Shown piece by piece: positions 34,969-43,015 of a stretch of 53,455 bases of DNA (position 1 is its first letter; each line of letters starts with the position of its first letter). Source of the stretch: Candidatus Reconcilbacillus cellulovorans (GTDB lineage: Bacteria > Bacillota > Bacilli > Paenibacillales > Reconciliibacillaceae). Made by a program: the position numbers and the translations under genes. The DNA lies in NCBI GenBank assembly GCA_002507565.1, contig MOXJ01000018.1, positions 1 through 53,455 of the forward strand, read 5' to 3'. Under the pieces are notes generated by a model. The model searched no databases. It was not told where the DNA came from and saw only the letters and a program-made list of their open reading frames with translations.

Positions 34969-35700
34969 TCACTGCGCGATCTGCTTACGGATCGACTGCA
35001 AAATCTTTTTTTCCAACCGCGACACCTGCACCTGCGAAATGCCGAGCCTGCTCGCCACTTCCGACTGCGTCTGGTCGCAATAATACCGCAGATAGACGAT
35101 CAGCCTCTCCCGTTCGCTCAAGCCCCGAATCGCCTCAGACAACGCCAGCCGGTCGAACCAGAGCTCCTGCGAATCGTCCGCGATCTGGTCCATCAGCGTA
35201 ATCGGATCGCCGTCGTTTTCGTAAACGGTCTCGTGGATCGACGCCGGCGGCTTGCCGGCCTCCTGAGCGAACACGACTTCTTCCGGACTGATGCCCAGTT
35301 CTTCCGCTAGCTCACTGACCGTAGGCGCGCGGTCCAGCCGCTTCGACAGTTCGTCTTTCGCTTTGCGGATTTTTTGCGCCAGCTCCTTCATCGACCGACT
35401 GACCTTGATGGCACCGTCGTCGCGCAGAAACCGCTGGATCTCGCCGATAATCATCGGCACCGCATAAGTGGAAAATTTCACGTCGTACGACAGGTCGAAC
35501 TTGTCGACGGACTTCAGCAGGCCGATGCAACCGATCTGGAACAGGTCGTCCGCTTCGTAGCCACGGTTTAGAAACCGCTGGACGACCGACCAGACGAGCC
35601 TGATATTGGCTTGTACAAGCGCCTCCCGCGCCTCTGCATCACCGGCCTGGCTTCGCGCGATCAGCCGTCTGACTTCCGTGTCATCCAGATGATGATCCAT
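34969..35700 (-). CDS. sigF: Forespore RNA polymerase sigma factor SigF
   Basis: 243 residues with sigma-70 regions 2 (NIRLVWSVVQRF ... GCIGLLKSVDKFD), 3 and 4 (QTQSEVASRLGISQVQVSRLEK helix-turn-helix). It is the first forespore-specific sigma factor, held inactive by SpoIIAB before septation. It is the third gene of spoIIAA-spoIIAB-sigF, 14 bases after spoIIAB; the upstream AGGGG is a weak ribosome site. Sequence reading is intact. Confidence 0.97.
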   Translation of the reverse strand: MDHHLDDTEVRRLIARSQAGDAEAREALVQANIRLVWSVVQRFLNRGYEADDLFQIGCIGLLKSVDKFDLSYDVKFSTYAVPMIIGEIQRFLRDDGAIKVSRSMKELAQKIRKAKDELSKRLDRAPTVSELAEELGISPEEVVFAQEAGKPPASIHETVYENDGDPITLMDQIADDSQELWFDRLALSEAIRGLSERERLIVYLRYYCDQTQSEVASRLGISQVQVSRLEKKILQSIRKQIAQ

Positions 35701-35714
35701 GGGCGGATCGGCCC

Positions 35715-36161
35715 CTAGTTGTACAAAGCTTTCCTGGAAAGGATCCGCTTCGTCATCCGAACGCGCGTACCTTCCCCGGGCGCGGATTCGACCGACAGAC
35801 CATCCGTGAAATGTTCCATAATCGTAAATCCCATGCCGGAGCGCTCCAGTTCCGGCCTCGACGTATACATCGGCTGTCGCGCCAATTCGACGTCCTCGAT
35901 GCCTTTGCCGCGGTCTTCGACGGAAATGCGCACTTCCTCACCGACAATCTCCGCCTCGATGATGACGACGCCGTCCGGCCGGCCGTCGTAGCCGTGAATA
36001 ATCGCGTTCGTTACCGCCTCTGAAACGGCGGTCTTGATATCCGTCAGTTCTTCTACCGTCGGATCAAGCTGCGAGACGAACGCCGCCACTGCGACGCGAG
36101 CGAACGCTTCGTTCTCCGAGCGGCTGGCGAACTCCAGTCTCATATAATTTCGGTCGCTCAT
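35715..36161 (-). CDS. spoIIAB: Anti-sigma F factor SpoIIAB (serine kinase)
   Basis: 148 residues, a GHKL-fold kinase. Motifs: N-box [12 protein letters not shown]1 [12 protein letters not shown]2 near [10 protein letters not shown]. It binds SigF, and phosphorylates SpoIIAA to inactivate it. Its ATG overlaps the spoIIAA stop (ATGA), fixing the 1:1 stoichiometry typical of the partner pair. Confidence 0.97.
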   Translation of the reverse strand: MSDRNYMRLEFASRSENEAFARVAVAAFVSQLDPTVEELTDIKTAVSEAVTNAIIHGYDGRPDGVVIIEAEIVGEEVRISVEDRGKGIEDVELARQPMYTSRPELERSGMGFTIMEHFTDGLSVESAPGEGTRVRMTKRILSRKALYN

Positions 36162-36511
36162 GACGCGCCCTCCAGCCGGGACAAAGCCCGCTCCACATTT
36201 TCTTCCACGGCGAGAATCTTCAGCAGCCCCGACAGCTCAAACAGCCGGAGAACAGCCGGACTGACGTCGCAAATCACCAGCCGGCCGCCCCGCCTGGCCA
36301 ACTGCCGATACCGGCCGAGCACGACGCCGATGCCGGAACTGTCCATAAACGTCAAGTTTTTCAGACTAAGCACCAGATCGCGCGTATCGCCGCGCGCCAT
36401 CGCTGAGTCGATGCGCGCTCGCACTTCGCCGGCCGTATGGTGATCCAGCTCGCCGCCGAGCCGGACGATCAGCGCGCCGCGCCGGCGTTCCAACTCCACC
36501 TCAAGGCCCAT
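36158..36511 (-). CDS. spoIIAA: Anti-anti-sigma F factor SpoIIAA
   Basis: 117 residues with a STAS domain. The phosphorylated serine is in [14 protein letters not shown]. Dephosphorylated SpoIIAA displaces SpoIIAB from SigF. ATG 36511 is used because AAGGAG lies 8 bases upstream; the GTG at 36520 would be too close. A sigma-H promoter match lies about 40-60 bases upstream. Confidence 0.96.
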   Translation of the reverse strand: MGLEVELERRRGALIVRLGGELDHHTAGEVRARIDSAMARGDTRDLVLSLKNLTFMDSSGIGVVLGRYRQLARRGGRLVICDVSPAVLRLFELSGLLKILAVEENVERALSRLEGAS

Positions 36512-36544
36512 CGCGTTCACTCCTTGCTTGGACGGATAAACAAG

Positions 36545-36574
36545 GAATTCGACGCGCGAACGTGCTTTTCCTGC
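36545..36574 (-). promoter_or_regulatory. Sigma-H promoter of the spoIIA operon
   Basis: On the minus strand GCAGGAAAA (-35) and GTCGAATTC (-10) are separated by 12 bases, matching the sigma-H consensus RnAGGAwWW and RnnGAATww. The B. subtilis spoIIA operon is also sigma-H and Spo0A dependent. Confidence 0.75.
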
Positions 36575-36633
36575 TCATCGACAAAAATAGAACAAAATTC
36601 CCAAACCCCTCTTTCCTTCGCCCTCCTCCGTCG

Positions 36634-37821
36634 TCAGTCGACAAAAAACATCCGCTTGGCCGTCCGCTTCACGAGCGTCCACCAGCCCGCGCGCGCCACC
36701 GTTGCCGGCGATTCCAGCGGAAACTGTGCGACGAGCTGTTCGCCCCGATAGACGTTCAGCGTCCCGACGCGCTGTCCATAGGCGACGGGCGCGCGAACGC
36801 GCTCCCAGACGATCTCGGTGCGGAGCGCCTCCTTTTTTTCGCCCTTGCGGACGAGCACCGTGTACGGGTGTTTGGCAACCAGACGGAGCGACGAAACGGC
36901 TCCCTTTTCGACGCGCACCGAACCGATCGCATCCCCCGTATCGTAGAGAGGAATCGTGTCGTATTGCGAAAACGCATAGTCGAACATTCTCGCCACTTCC
37001 GCATTGCGCGTCTTCGAGTCCGGTTCACCCATCACGACGGCGATGACGCGGAAATGACCGCGCCTGGCCGTCGCGGCCAGACAAAACTTCGCTTCGCTCG
37101 TGTAGCCCGTCTTCAAACCGTCGGCTCCTTCGTAAAACCGGACGAGCTTGTTCGTGTTGACGAGCCAGAAAGGTTTGTCGGTATCCTTGCGCAGATAGTC
37201 CTGGTAAAGTCCCGTATATTTCGTGATCGCTTCGTGCTTGAGCAACTCTCTCGACATCAGCGCGATGTCGTAAGCGGTCGAATAATGGCCGTCGGCCGGC
37301 AAACCGTTGGAATTGCGGAAATGTGTGTTATTCATGCCGAGCGCCTTCGCCTTTTCGTTCATCATGCGGACGAACTGCCCTTCGGTGCCGGCGATCTTTT
37401 CCGCAAGCGCCACGGAAGCGTCGTTGCCGGACGCCAGCGCGACGCCTTTCAACAACTCCTCCACCGTCATCTCCTCGCCGGGTTCCAGAAAAATTTGCGA
37501 TCCGCCCATCGAGGCGGCATATTCACTCGTCCGCACTTTCTCGTTCAGGGCGAGAGTTCCTTTTTCAATCGCTTCCATGACGAGCAACATCGTCATGATT
37601 TTCGTGATGCTGGCCGGCGGCAAACGGTCGTGAGCGTTTTTTTCGTACAAAATGATGCCCGTCGCCGCATCCATCAAAATCGCCGACCGCGCGTTCGGCG
37701 CCAGGTCGGGCCGTTCGGAAGCGCCGTCGGGCCCTTCGGCCCGCGCCTCGGGCCAATGCGGCCAAGCGATCGACCACGCCGCAACAAGCGCCAGACATCC
37801 GTTTCGCCAACGCGTCCACAT
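36634..37821 (-). CDS. dacF: Sporulation D-Ala-D-Ala carboxypeptidase DacF
   Basis: 395 residues with a signal peptide (about 1-28, ending ARA), a PBP5-like domain (SxxK in PASITKIM, SGN in ALASGNDAS, KTG in DGLKTGYT) and a C-terminal beta domain with an amphipathic end. It lies directly before spoIIAA, as in B. subtilis, where DacF is made in the forespore and trims cortex peptidoglycan. GGGAGG precedes the ATG. The spacing of 122 bases and the separate sigma-H promoter suggest that spoIIA can be expressed independently. Confidence 0.93.
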   Translation of the reverse strand: MWTRWRNGCLALVAAWSIAWPHWPEARAEGPDGASERPDLAPNARSAILMDAATGIILYEKNAHDRLPPASITKIMTMLLVMEAIEKGTLALNEKVRTSEYAASMGGSQIFLEPGEEMTVEELLKGVALASGNDASVALAEKIAGTEGQFVRMMNEKAKALGMNNTHFRNSNGLPADGHYSTAYDIALMSRELLKHEAITKYTGLYQDYLRKDTDKPFWLVNTNKLVRFYEGADGLKTGYTSEAKFCLAATARRGHFRVIAVVMGEPDSKTRNAEVARMFDYAFSQYDTIPLYDTGDAIGSVRVEKGAVSSLRLVAKHPYTVLVRKGEKKEALRTEIVWERVRAPVAYGQRVGTLNVYRGEQLVAQFPLESPATVARAGWWTLVKRTAKRMFFVD

Positions 37822-37867
37822 GACTCGTTTCCTCCCTCATCGAGCGTCGACACCGTGTCATACCAAC

Positions 37868-37897
37868 CAGTGTTGACGCTTTTCGGGAGGATTATAC
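37868..37897 (-). promoter_or_regulatory. Possible sigma-F promoter for dacF
   Basis: On the minus strand GTATA and GTCAACACTG are separated by 15 bases, similar to the sigma-F pattern GywTA-N15-GGnnAnAnTw, about 47 bases before dacF. One consensus position mismatches. Confidence 0.35.
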
Positions 37898-38518
37898 CGG
37901 CAACCATCCGAGACGCACCGCTTCGCGCACCAGCATTTCGGCAAATTCCCACAGCGCCGGCGCCCCGTCCGCGATGATCCGGTTGCGGTCGAGCACTTGT
38001 TCGGCCGTCACCCCGTATCGCCTCCAAGCATAGCCCGACGAAGCGTAATTCAACATCATCGGTTGAAGCCGGTCCAGCGCCGCCGCGAACTTCGCCTCCG
38101 GCGTCCGGCGTTCCTCGAACTCCTTCCATAGCGCGTAAAACTCCTCCCGTTGGTCGTCCGGCAACAGGCCGAACAATCGCCGCGCCGCACGCTCCTCCCT
38201 CTCGGCCTTGTCCCGGTGCGCCTCGTCGTCGTAGGCGAACGTGTCGCCGGCGTCGATCTCGACCAGATCGTGAACGACCAGCATCTTCAGCGCGCGGGCG
38301 AGATCCGGCTTCGGTTCGGCGGCGTGTTCGTACAACAAGAGAGCCATCAGCACCAGATGCCAGCTGTGCTCGGCAGCGTTTTCCCTCCGCGACGCGCCGG
38401 CCGCAAGCGTCCTGCGCAAAACGGTTTTCAGACGGTCGGCCTCGAGAAAGAACGCAAGCTGCCTCGTCAGCCGTTCCGATCCGGCTTGCGGCAGGCGAAC
38501 CTCGTCTTCAGGCGTCAT
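37892..38518 (-). CDS. HD-domain hydrolase, YfbR/HD_3-like nucleotidase
   Basis: 208 residues with the HD-domain metal ligands in order: a histidine in ENAAEHSWHL, the HD pair in LVVHDLVEID, and a downstream aspartate in ALDRLQPM. This arrangement (HD_3 family) is shared with YfbR-type 5'-deoxynucleotidases, so hydrolysis of dNMPs or a related nucleotide is likely but not certain. ATG 38518 has AAAGGAG 10 bases upstream. It precedes dacF by 70 bases and is divergent from gntR. Confidence 0.8.
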   Translation of the reverse strand: MTPEDEVRLPQAGSERLTRQLAFFLEADRLKTVLRRTLAAGASRRENAAEHSWHLVLMALLLYEHAAEPKPDLARALKMLVVHDLVEIDAGDTFAYDDEAHRDKAEREERAARRLFGLLPDDQREEFYALWKEFEERRTPEAKFAAALDRLQPMMLNYASSGYAWRRYGVTAEQVLDRNRIIADGAPALWEFAEMLVREAVRLGWLPV

Positions 38519-38604
38519 GGCGTCATCGCTCCTTTCCGAATGACACCATACCACAGCGCGCGGGAAAAGCAAAACTTTTCAACTTTCCTCGTCCGAAAAA
38601 GCAG

Positions 38605-38658
38605 TTGCGCCCGCGAACTGAAAGCGTTATAATCGGTTTTAGATTTTAGACCTAAAAT
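38605..38658 (+). promoter_or_regulatory. gntR operon promoter and palindromic operator
   Basis: TTGCGC (38605) and TATAAT (38628) are spaced by 17 bases. Immediately downstream lies ATTTTAGACCTAAAAT (38643-38658), two perfect 7-bp arms with a 2-base centre. The position over the start of transcription fits autorepression by the adjacent GntR regulator. Confidence 0.75.
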
Positions 38659-38719
38659 TTTTTCGGCGCCGTTTCAAACCGCTCCCCGCACACGGCCGAA
38701 CCGAAGGAGGACGCCCGCT

Positions 38720-39403
38720 TTGACGTTGATCGACTACCGAACGGAAACACTCGTCGAAGTCGTCTACAAGGCCATCAAGAAAGACATCACCGAACGCGCG
38801 CTCGTTCCGGGACAAAAATTGGTCATCCGCGAACTTCAGGAGCGCTACGGCATCAGCGAAACGCCGATCAAACAGGCGCTCAACCGACTCATCACCGAAG
38901 GGTTGGTCGAAAACATCCCGCGCCGCGGCATGTTCGTCAAACAGGTGACATGGAAAGAAATTGAAGAACTGATGGACATACGCCTTATGTTCGAATCGTT
39001 TTATATTCCGCAGATTATAAAAACATTTCACCAAAACGCCGACATCCGCGCGAAAATGGCCGCCAACTTGGACGAACATCAGCGCATGATCGGCAACATT
39101 CGTGATTTGAACGAATATTTTCGAAACTACTATCTCGACCAGGAATTTCATCAACTCTTCATCCAATGCATCGGCAACGCGCGGCTCGCCCACATCTACA
39201 ACAACTTGGGCACCCACATCTACGCCTATTACGTCTACGGCCGACAGCCGCGTGAAGGCATGATACGCGGCGTCCAGGAACACCGCGATATTTTCGATGC
39301 CCTTGTTGCTGGCGACGAAGTTCGTCTGCGCGAATGCGTGAGAATCCACATCGAAAACGCGAAAAAGAACGTCTTCGAGATGTTGCACCCAAACGAGGTG
39401 TGA
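38720..39403 (+). CDS. GntR-family transcriptional regulator (FadR/FCD type)
   Basis: 227 residues from a TTG with AAGGAGG 9 bases upstream. An N-terminal winged helix (about 10-75; ELQERYGISETPIKQALNRLITEGLVENIPRRGMF is split by the recognition helix) is followed by an all-helical FCD ligand domain (about 85-220) with several histidines that could hold a metal. FCD regulators usually sense sugar acids or dicarboxylates. It heads an operon with a sugar kinase and a hydroxyacid dehydrogenase, and a palindrome sits in its promoter. Confidence 0.9.
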   Translation: MTLIDYRTETLVEVVYKAIKKDITERALVPGQKLVIRELQERYGISETPIKQALNRLITEGLVENIPRRGMFVKQVTWKEIEELMDIRLMFESFYIPQIIKTFHQNADIRAKMAANLDEHQRMIGNIRDLNEYFRNYYLDQEFHQLFIQCIGNARLAHIYNNLGTHIYAYYVYGRQPREGMIRGVQEHRDIFDALVAGDEVRLRECVRIHIENAKKNVFEMLHPNEV

Positions 39404-39406
39404 ACC

Positions 39407-40876
39407 TTGGTCATTCTCGTTTTGGAAGCGTCGACATCGTCCGCAAAAGCGATGCTGTACGACAGCGGCGGGGGCGTCCTTTCCATCGCCGCCCGCCCGT
39501 ATTCGTCCGACACCGGAGACACGATGACGTTCGACGCCGACGCCCTTGTCGACGAGACGATCCGCGCCGGACGCGACGTTCTGGCCCGAGCGCCGGAGCA
39601 AACAATCGACATGGTGGCCGTCTGCAGCATCTGGAGCCACAGTCTCGTGCTGCTCGACAGCGAAAAAAAACCGATCTCCCGGCTCAGCACATGGGCGGAT
39701 ACCGGCGCTTCCGTGACAACATCGCGTTACCGGAAAAACGCCGAACTGTTCACATCTCTTTATAGGCGAACCGGCTGTCCGATCCACGCCACCTATACGA
39801 TCTGGAAATACATTCATGAAAAAGAAAACCGGCTTTCGCCGCCGGCCGCCTACATCGCCTCCATGCCCGACTACCTGTACTGGAAACTGACCGGCCGGTT
39901 CGCCGCTTCGCGAAGCACGGCCTCAGCCGGCGGTTTTCTGAACATCCACCGGCTCGACTGGGACGACGAGGCGCTGCGGCTGGCAGGCGTACGCCCCGAC
40001 ATGCTCCCAGAACTCGTCGATTCCGAATATACGGCCCCGCTTTCGGCGGAAGCGGCCGAACAGCTGGGAATTCCGGCGGGTCTCCCCGTCCTTGTACCCG
40101 GCGCCGACGGCTGTATGAATCAAATCGCCTCGGGTGCCGTCGGCGAAAACGTCATGACGATCTCGGTCGGTACGAGCGCTGCGCTCCGGCTCACGACCGA
40201 CCGACCGCTTCTGGCCGAGACGCCGTCGACTTGGTGTTACGTCGGCGTCGAAAACACATGGATCGTCGGCAGCGCCATCGCCGGAGCGGGCAACTGCGTC
40301 GACTGGACCGGAAGAAAGATATTGGGATGCGAGGGCGTCATCGACTTCGACGAACTGGACCGAGGCGCCGAGCGAGCGCTCGAAAAAGGCGACGCTCCGC
40401 TGTTTCTTCCCTTCCTTGCGGGCGAGCGATGCCCGGGATGGGACGATGCGCGGACCGGCGCCCTGGTCGGCTTGAAAATCACCCATGACCGGCATGATCT
40501 GTACTACGCCACCCTGGAAGGCGTCCTATTCAACCTGAAACAATGCTACGACATCACCGTCGCCGTCGCCGGCCGCACGCCCGAACGCATCAGCGTCTCC
40601 GGCGGCATCGAGCATTCACCATTCTGGATGCGAATGGCCGCGTCCGTTCTCGGACTGCCGGTCTACGCCGAAAGACAGCCACACGCCTCTTTGCTCGGTA
40701 CCGCCATTCTGGCGCTCAAGGCGGCGGGAAGCCTGTCGAGCGTCCGGGACGTCCGCCCGTCGCCACAGGATTGCTACGAACCGGACACGTCCAAGGCGGA
40801 TTTCTTCGCCAACCGATATCGAAAATACCTGGAGTTCTACGCGAAACTGTCCGAACGGGGGGACGCCTCGCCGTGA
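39407..40876 (+). CDS. FGGY-family carbohydrate kinase
   Basis: 489 residues, full length. The FGGY fold is shown by the N-terminal phosphate loop (VLEASTSSAKAM), the GADGCMNQIASGAV adenosine-region start, SVGTSAALR, and the C-terminal SGGIEHSPFWMRMAASVLG. The family includes gluconokinase, xylulokinase and glycerol kinase; the substrate is not determinable, though gluconate-type sugar acids fit the neighbours. It starts at TTG three bases after the gntR stop with GAGGTG upstream and overlaps the next gene (GTGA). Confidence 0.9.
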   Translation: MVILVLEASTSSAKAMLYDSGGGVLSIAARPYSSDTGDTMTFDADALVDETIRAGRDVLARAPEQTIDMVAVCSIWSHSLVLLDSEKKPISRLSTWADTGASVTTSRYRKNAELFTSLYRRTGCPIHATYTIWKYIHEKENRLSPPAAYIASMPDYLYWKLTGRFAASRSTASAGGFLNIHRLDWDDEALRLAGVRPDMLPELVDSEYTAPLSAEAAEQLGIPAGLPVLVPGADGCMNQIASGAVGENVMTISVGTSAALRLTTDRPLLAETPSTWCYVGVENTWIVGSAIAGAGNCVDWTGRKILGCEGVIDFDELDRGAERALEKGDAPLFLPFLAGERCPGWDDARTGALVGLKITHDRHDLYYATLEGVLFNLKQCYDITVAVAGRTPERISVSGGIEHSPFWMRMAASVLGLPVYAERQPHASLLGTAILALKAAGSLSSVRDVRPSPQDCYEPDTSKADFFANRYRKYLEFYAKLSERGDASP

Positions 40877-41808
40877 ATATTCTCATCACGCCGAAGTCGT
40901 TCGCTTTGGCGAAAGCGAAAACATTCCCTCTACTTGAAACATTGGGATTTAATGTAATTGAAAACGACAAAGGGCGTACGCTGACGGAAGACGAACTGAT
41001 CGCCTTTGCGGAACACGGCGTCGTCGGCATGATCGTCGGCGTCGATCCGGTGACCGCGCGCGTCATCGACGCTTGTCGGGATTTGCGCGCCATTTCGAAA
41101 TACGGCGTCGGGCTGGACAACATCGACGTCGACGCCGCGCGGCGCCGCGGCATCAAGATCGCCAGCGCCGTCGCCACCAACCATATTTCGGTGGCGGAGC
41201 TGACGATCGCCCTGTTGTTCGAGGCGGCGCGCCGCCTGTCGTCGATGATCGCTTCGGTGCGAAACGGCAGTTGGCAGCGGCAGCTCGGTATCGAACTGAC
41301 CGGCAAGACGCTGCTCGTCGTCGGCGGCGGCATGATCGGCAAAGAAGTGGCCAAACGCGCTCGAGGGTTGATGATGAAGGTTCTGCTTTATGACCCGTAC
41401 GCGCAGGACGAAACGTTCCTGCGGGAATACGGTATTGTCGCTTGCGACTCGCTGCATCAAGGCCTCGAACAGGCCGACGCCGTCTCCCTGCACGTCCCTC
41501 TGACGCCGGAAACGCGCCGCATGATCGGCAGCGACGAGCTTCGCCGGATGAAGCCGACAGCCATTCTCGTCAACACGTCGCGCGGCGAACTGGTCGACGA
41601 AGAAGCTCTGTACGAGGCGCTGCGGGAGCGGCGCATCGCGTTTGCGGCTCAGGACGTGTTTTCCGTCGAGCCGCCGCCGCCCGGCGCCCCGCTGCTTTCG
41701 CTCGACGAGTTCGTGCTGACGCCGCACGCCGGCGCCTACACGCGGGAAGCCGTCGAACGGACGGCCGTCCGCTCCGTCGAAAATCTGATCGACCTGTTAA
41801 GGGGGTGA
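40873..41808 (+). CDS. D-2-hydroxyacid dehydrogenase (phosphoglycerate dehydrogenase-like)
   Basis: 311 residues. NAD-binding domain with GGGMIGKEVAKRARG (a GGGMIG variant of GxGxxG), catalytic arginine in NTSRGELV, glutamate in VFSVEPPPP and histidine in TPHAGAYT. It lacks the C-terminal ACT domain of SerA, so it is not the serine-pathway enzyme. The GTG overlaps the kinase stop. With the kinase it probably oxidises or reduces a 2-keto/2-hydroxy sugar acid; the exact substrate is unknown. Its stop directly abuts the first deletion scar. Confidence 0.9.
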   Translation: MNILITPKSFALAKAKTFPLLETLGFNVIENDKGRTLTEDELIAFAEHGVVGMIVGVDPVTARVIDACRDLRAISKYGVGLDNIDVDAARRRGIKIASAVATNHISVAELTIALLFEAARRLSSMIASVRNGSWQRQLGIELTGKTLLVVGGGMIGKEVAKRARGLMMKVLLYDPYAQDETFLREYGIVACDSLHQGLEQADAVSLHVPLTPETRRMIGSDELRRMKPTAILVNTSRGELVDEEALYEALRERRIAFAAQDVFSVEPPPPGAPLLSLDEFVLTPHAGAYTREAVERTAVRSVENLIDLLRG

Positions 41809-42094
41809 TGCCGTCGACAACTTCGAAGTCGTCGGTAAAAAGTTTTTCGACAGCTTGCCGAAAGAGTACCAAGACATCCTGGTCGAGGAAAGCCGCATCG
41901 CCGGTCTCGAAGTGTCGAAACAGATGGAGCAGGAAGCGGAACAAATCAAGCAGGAACTGAAATCCAAAGGCGTCACGATCGTCTCTGACGTCGATCTCGA
42001 CGCCTTCCGCAAGGCCGGCGAGGAAGCCTATAAAAAGTTGAACCTGGTTGAAGCGCGTAATCAGGTTTATAAGGACATCGGCAAATCGCAATAA
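41809..42094 (+). pseudogene. dctP: C-terminal remnant of TRAP transporter binding protein DctP
   Basis: An open frame without its own proper start reads NFEVVGKKFFDSLPKEYQDI and later VSDVDLDAFRKAGEEAYKKL, which is the helical C-terminus of DctP/TAXI-like TRAP solute receptors. About 90 residues remain of the usual 330-340; the signal peptide and ligand-binding lobes are gone. The break begins within a few bases of the preceding stop, so a deletion removed the start of dctP precisely after the dehydrogenase gene. Confidence 0.82.
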
Positions 42095-42106
42095 GCGACG
42101 ACGGCA

Positions 42107-42146
42107 CGCCCCGCGGACACGTGAAATCGAAATCCCCCGCGGGGCG
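42107..42146 (+). other. Hairpin between dctP and dctQ remnants
   Basis: A perfect 10-bp stem (CGCCCCGCGG / CCGCGGGGCG) with a 20-base loop and no T tract. Such hairpins often lie after a binding-protein gene and reduce expression of the downstream membrane subunits; here it is a leftover. Confidence 0.6.
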
Positions 42147-42181
42147 ACCGCCGACGCCGTTCGGACGGGGTGAACCGAGCG

Positions 42182-42409
42182 ATGAAAGAGAAATGGCTGC
42201 GTGTTTATGAAACAATCGGAAAAATCGAGATGGCGATCGCTGCGACCGGCCTGGCGCTGTTGACGGCGCTCGTGTTTTACTCAGGCGTCGCCCGCACCCT
42301 TCGCCATCCGGCGGCGTGAGCGGTCGACGCGGCGACGTTCCTGTTTGCGTGGTGCGTCTTTCTGGGCGCCGATCTTGCGCTGCGCCACGATCAGCTGTTC
42401 CGCATCACA
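42182..42409 (+). pseudogene. dctQ: Remnant of TRAP transporter small membrane subunit DctQ
   Basis: From ATG 42182 the frame reads MKEKWLRVYETIGKIEMAIA, a typical DctQ start with a first membrane helix, then meets TGA at 42317-42319. Reading on in the same frame gives AVDAATFLFAWCVFLGADLA and RHDQLFRIT, the continuation of DctQ, so the TGA replaces what is normally a tryptophan. Homology stops at about 42409, mid-protein, where short-chain dehydrogenase sequence begins in the same frame. The rest of dctQ and all of dctM are absent. Confidence 0.82.
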
Positions 42410-43015
42410 GCCGGCTCGGAAGGCATCGTCGTCGGCGGTGACGTGTCGAACGCATCCGATGCCGAACGTATCGTGAAAGAGACGGTCGCGGCATTCGGCC
42501 GGCTCGACATCCTCGTCAACAACGCCGGCATCGTCCTTCCCGGGCGCGCGGATAATACAAGCGAAGAAGATTTCGACAAAACGATGCGCATCAACGTCAA
42601 AGGCACGTTTCTCATGTGCAAATACGCCGTGCCACAAATGAAAGCGCAGGGCGGAGGCGTCATCGTCAACATCGCGTCGGTCGCAGCGATCAAGGGCCAT
42701 ACGGACCGGCTCGCCTACAGCGCCTCGAAAGGCGCGGTTTACGCGATGACGAAGGCGATGGCCGCGGACTACGTCCGCGACAACATCCGCGTCAACTGCG
42801 TCTGTCCGGGCACGACGTATACGCCGGCGATCGAGGAAAAAATCCGGACCGCTCCCGATCCTGAAGCGATGAAAGCGATGTTCGTCGGCCGCCAGCCGAT
42901 GGGGCGGCTCGGCAAAGTGGAGGAAATCGCGCACGCGGTGCTATTTGTCTGCTGCGACGAAGCCGCCTACATGACCGGCAGTCCGATCATCATCGACGGC
43001 GGCATGACGATGTAA
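42410..43015 (+). pseudogene. Short-chain dehydrogenase lacking its N-terminal nucleotide-binding part
   Basis: About 200 codons in frame with the dctQ remnant: GGDVSNASDAERIVKETVAA, LDILVNNAGIVLPG (NNAG), a catalytic tyrosine and lysine in YSASKGAV, and a normal C-terminus (SPIIIDGGMTM). The first 50-60 residues, with the TGxxxGIG cofactor motif, are missing. The best start inside is GTG 42443, which has no ribosome binding site and would still give a protein without a complete Rossmann fold. The 3' end and terminator are intact. Confidence 0.82.

Noticed and set aside
40543-40872. Upstream extension of the hydroxyacid dehydrogenase frame
   Set aside because: It lies wholly inside the kinase gene; the GTG at 40873 with a ribosome binding site overlaps the kinase stop and gives the family length.
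42317-42319. In-frame TGA as a selenocysteine codon
   Set aside because: The position corresponds to a conserved tryptophan in DctQ, the gene is truncated on the other side, and no SECIS-like hairpin directly follows; TGG-to-TGA decay is simpler.
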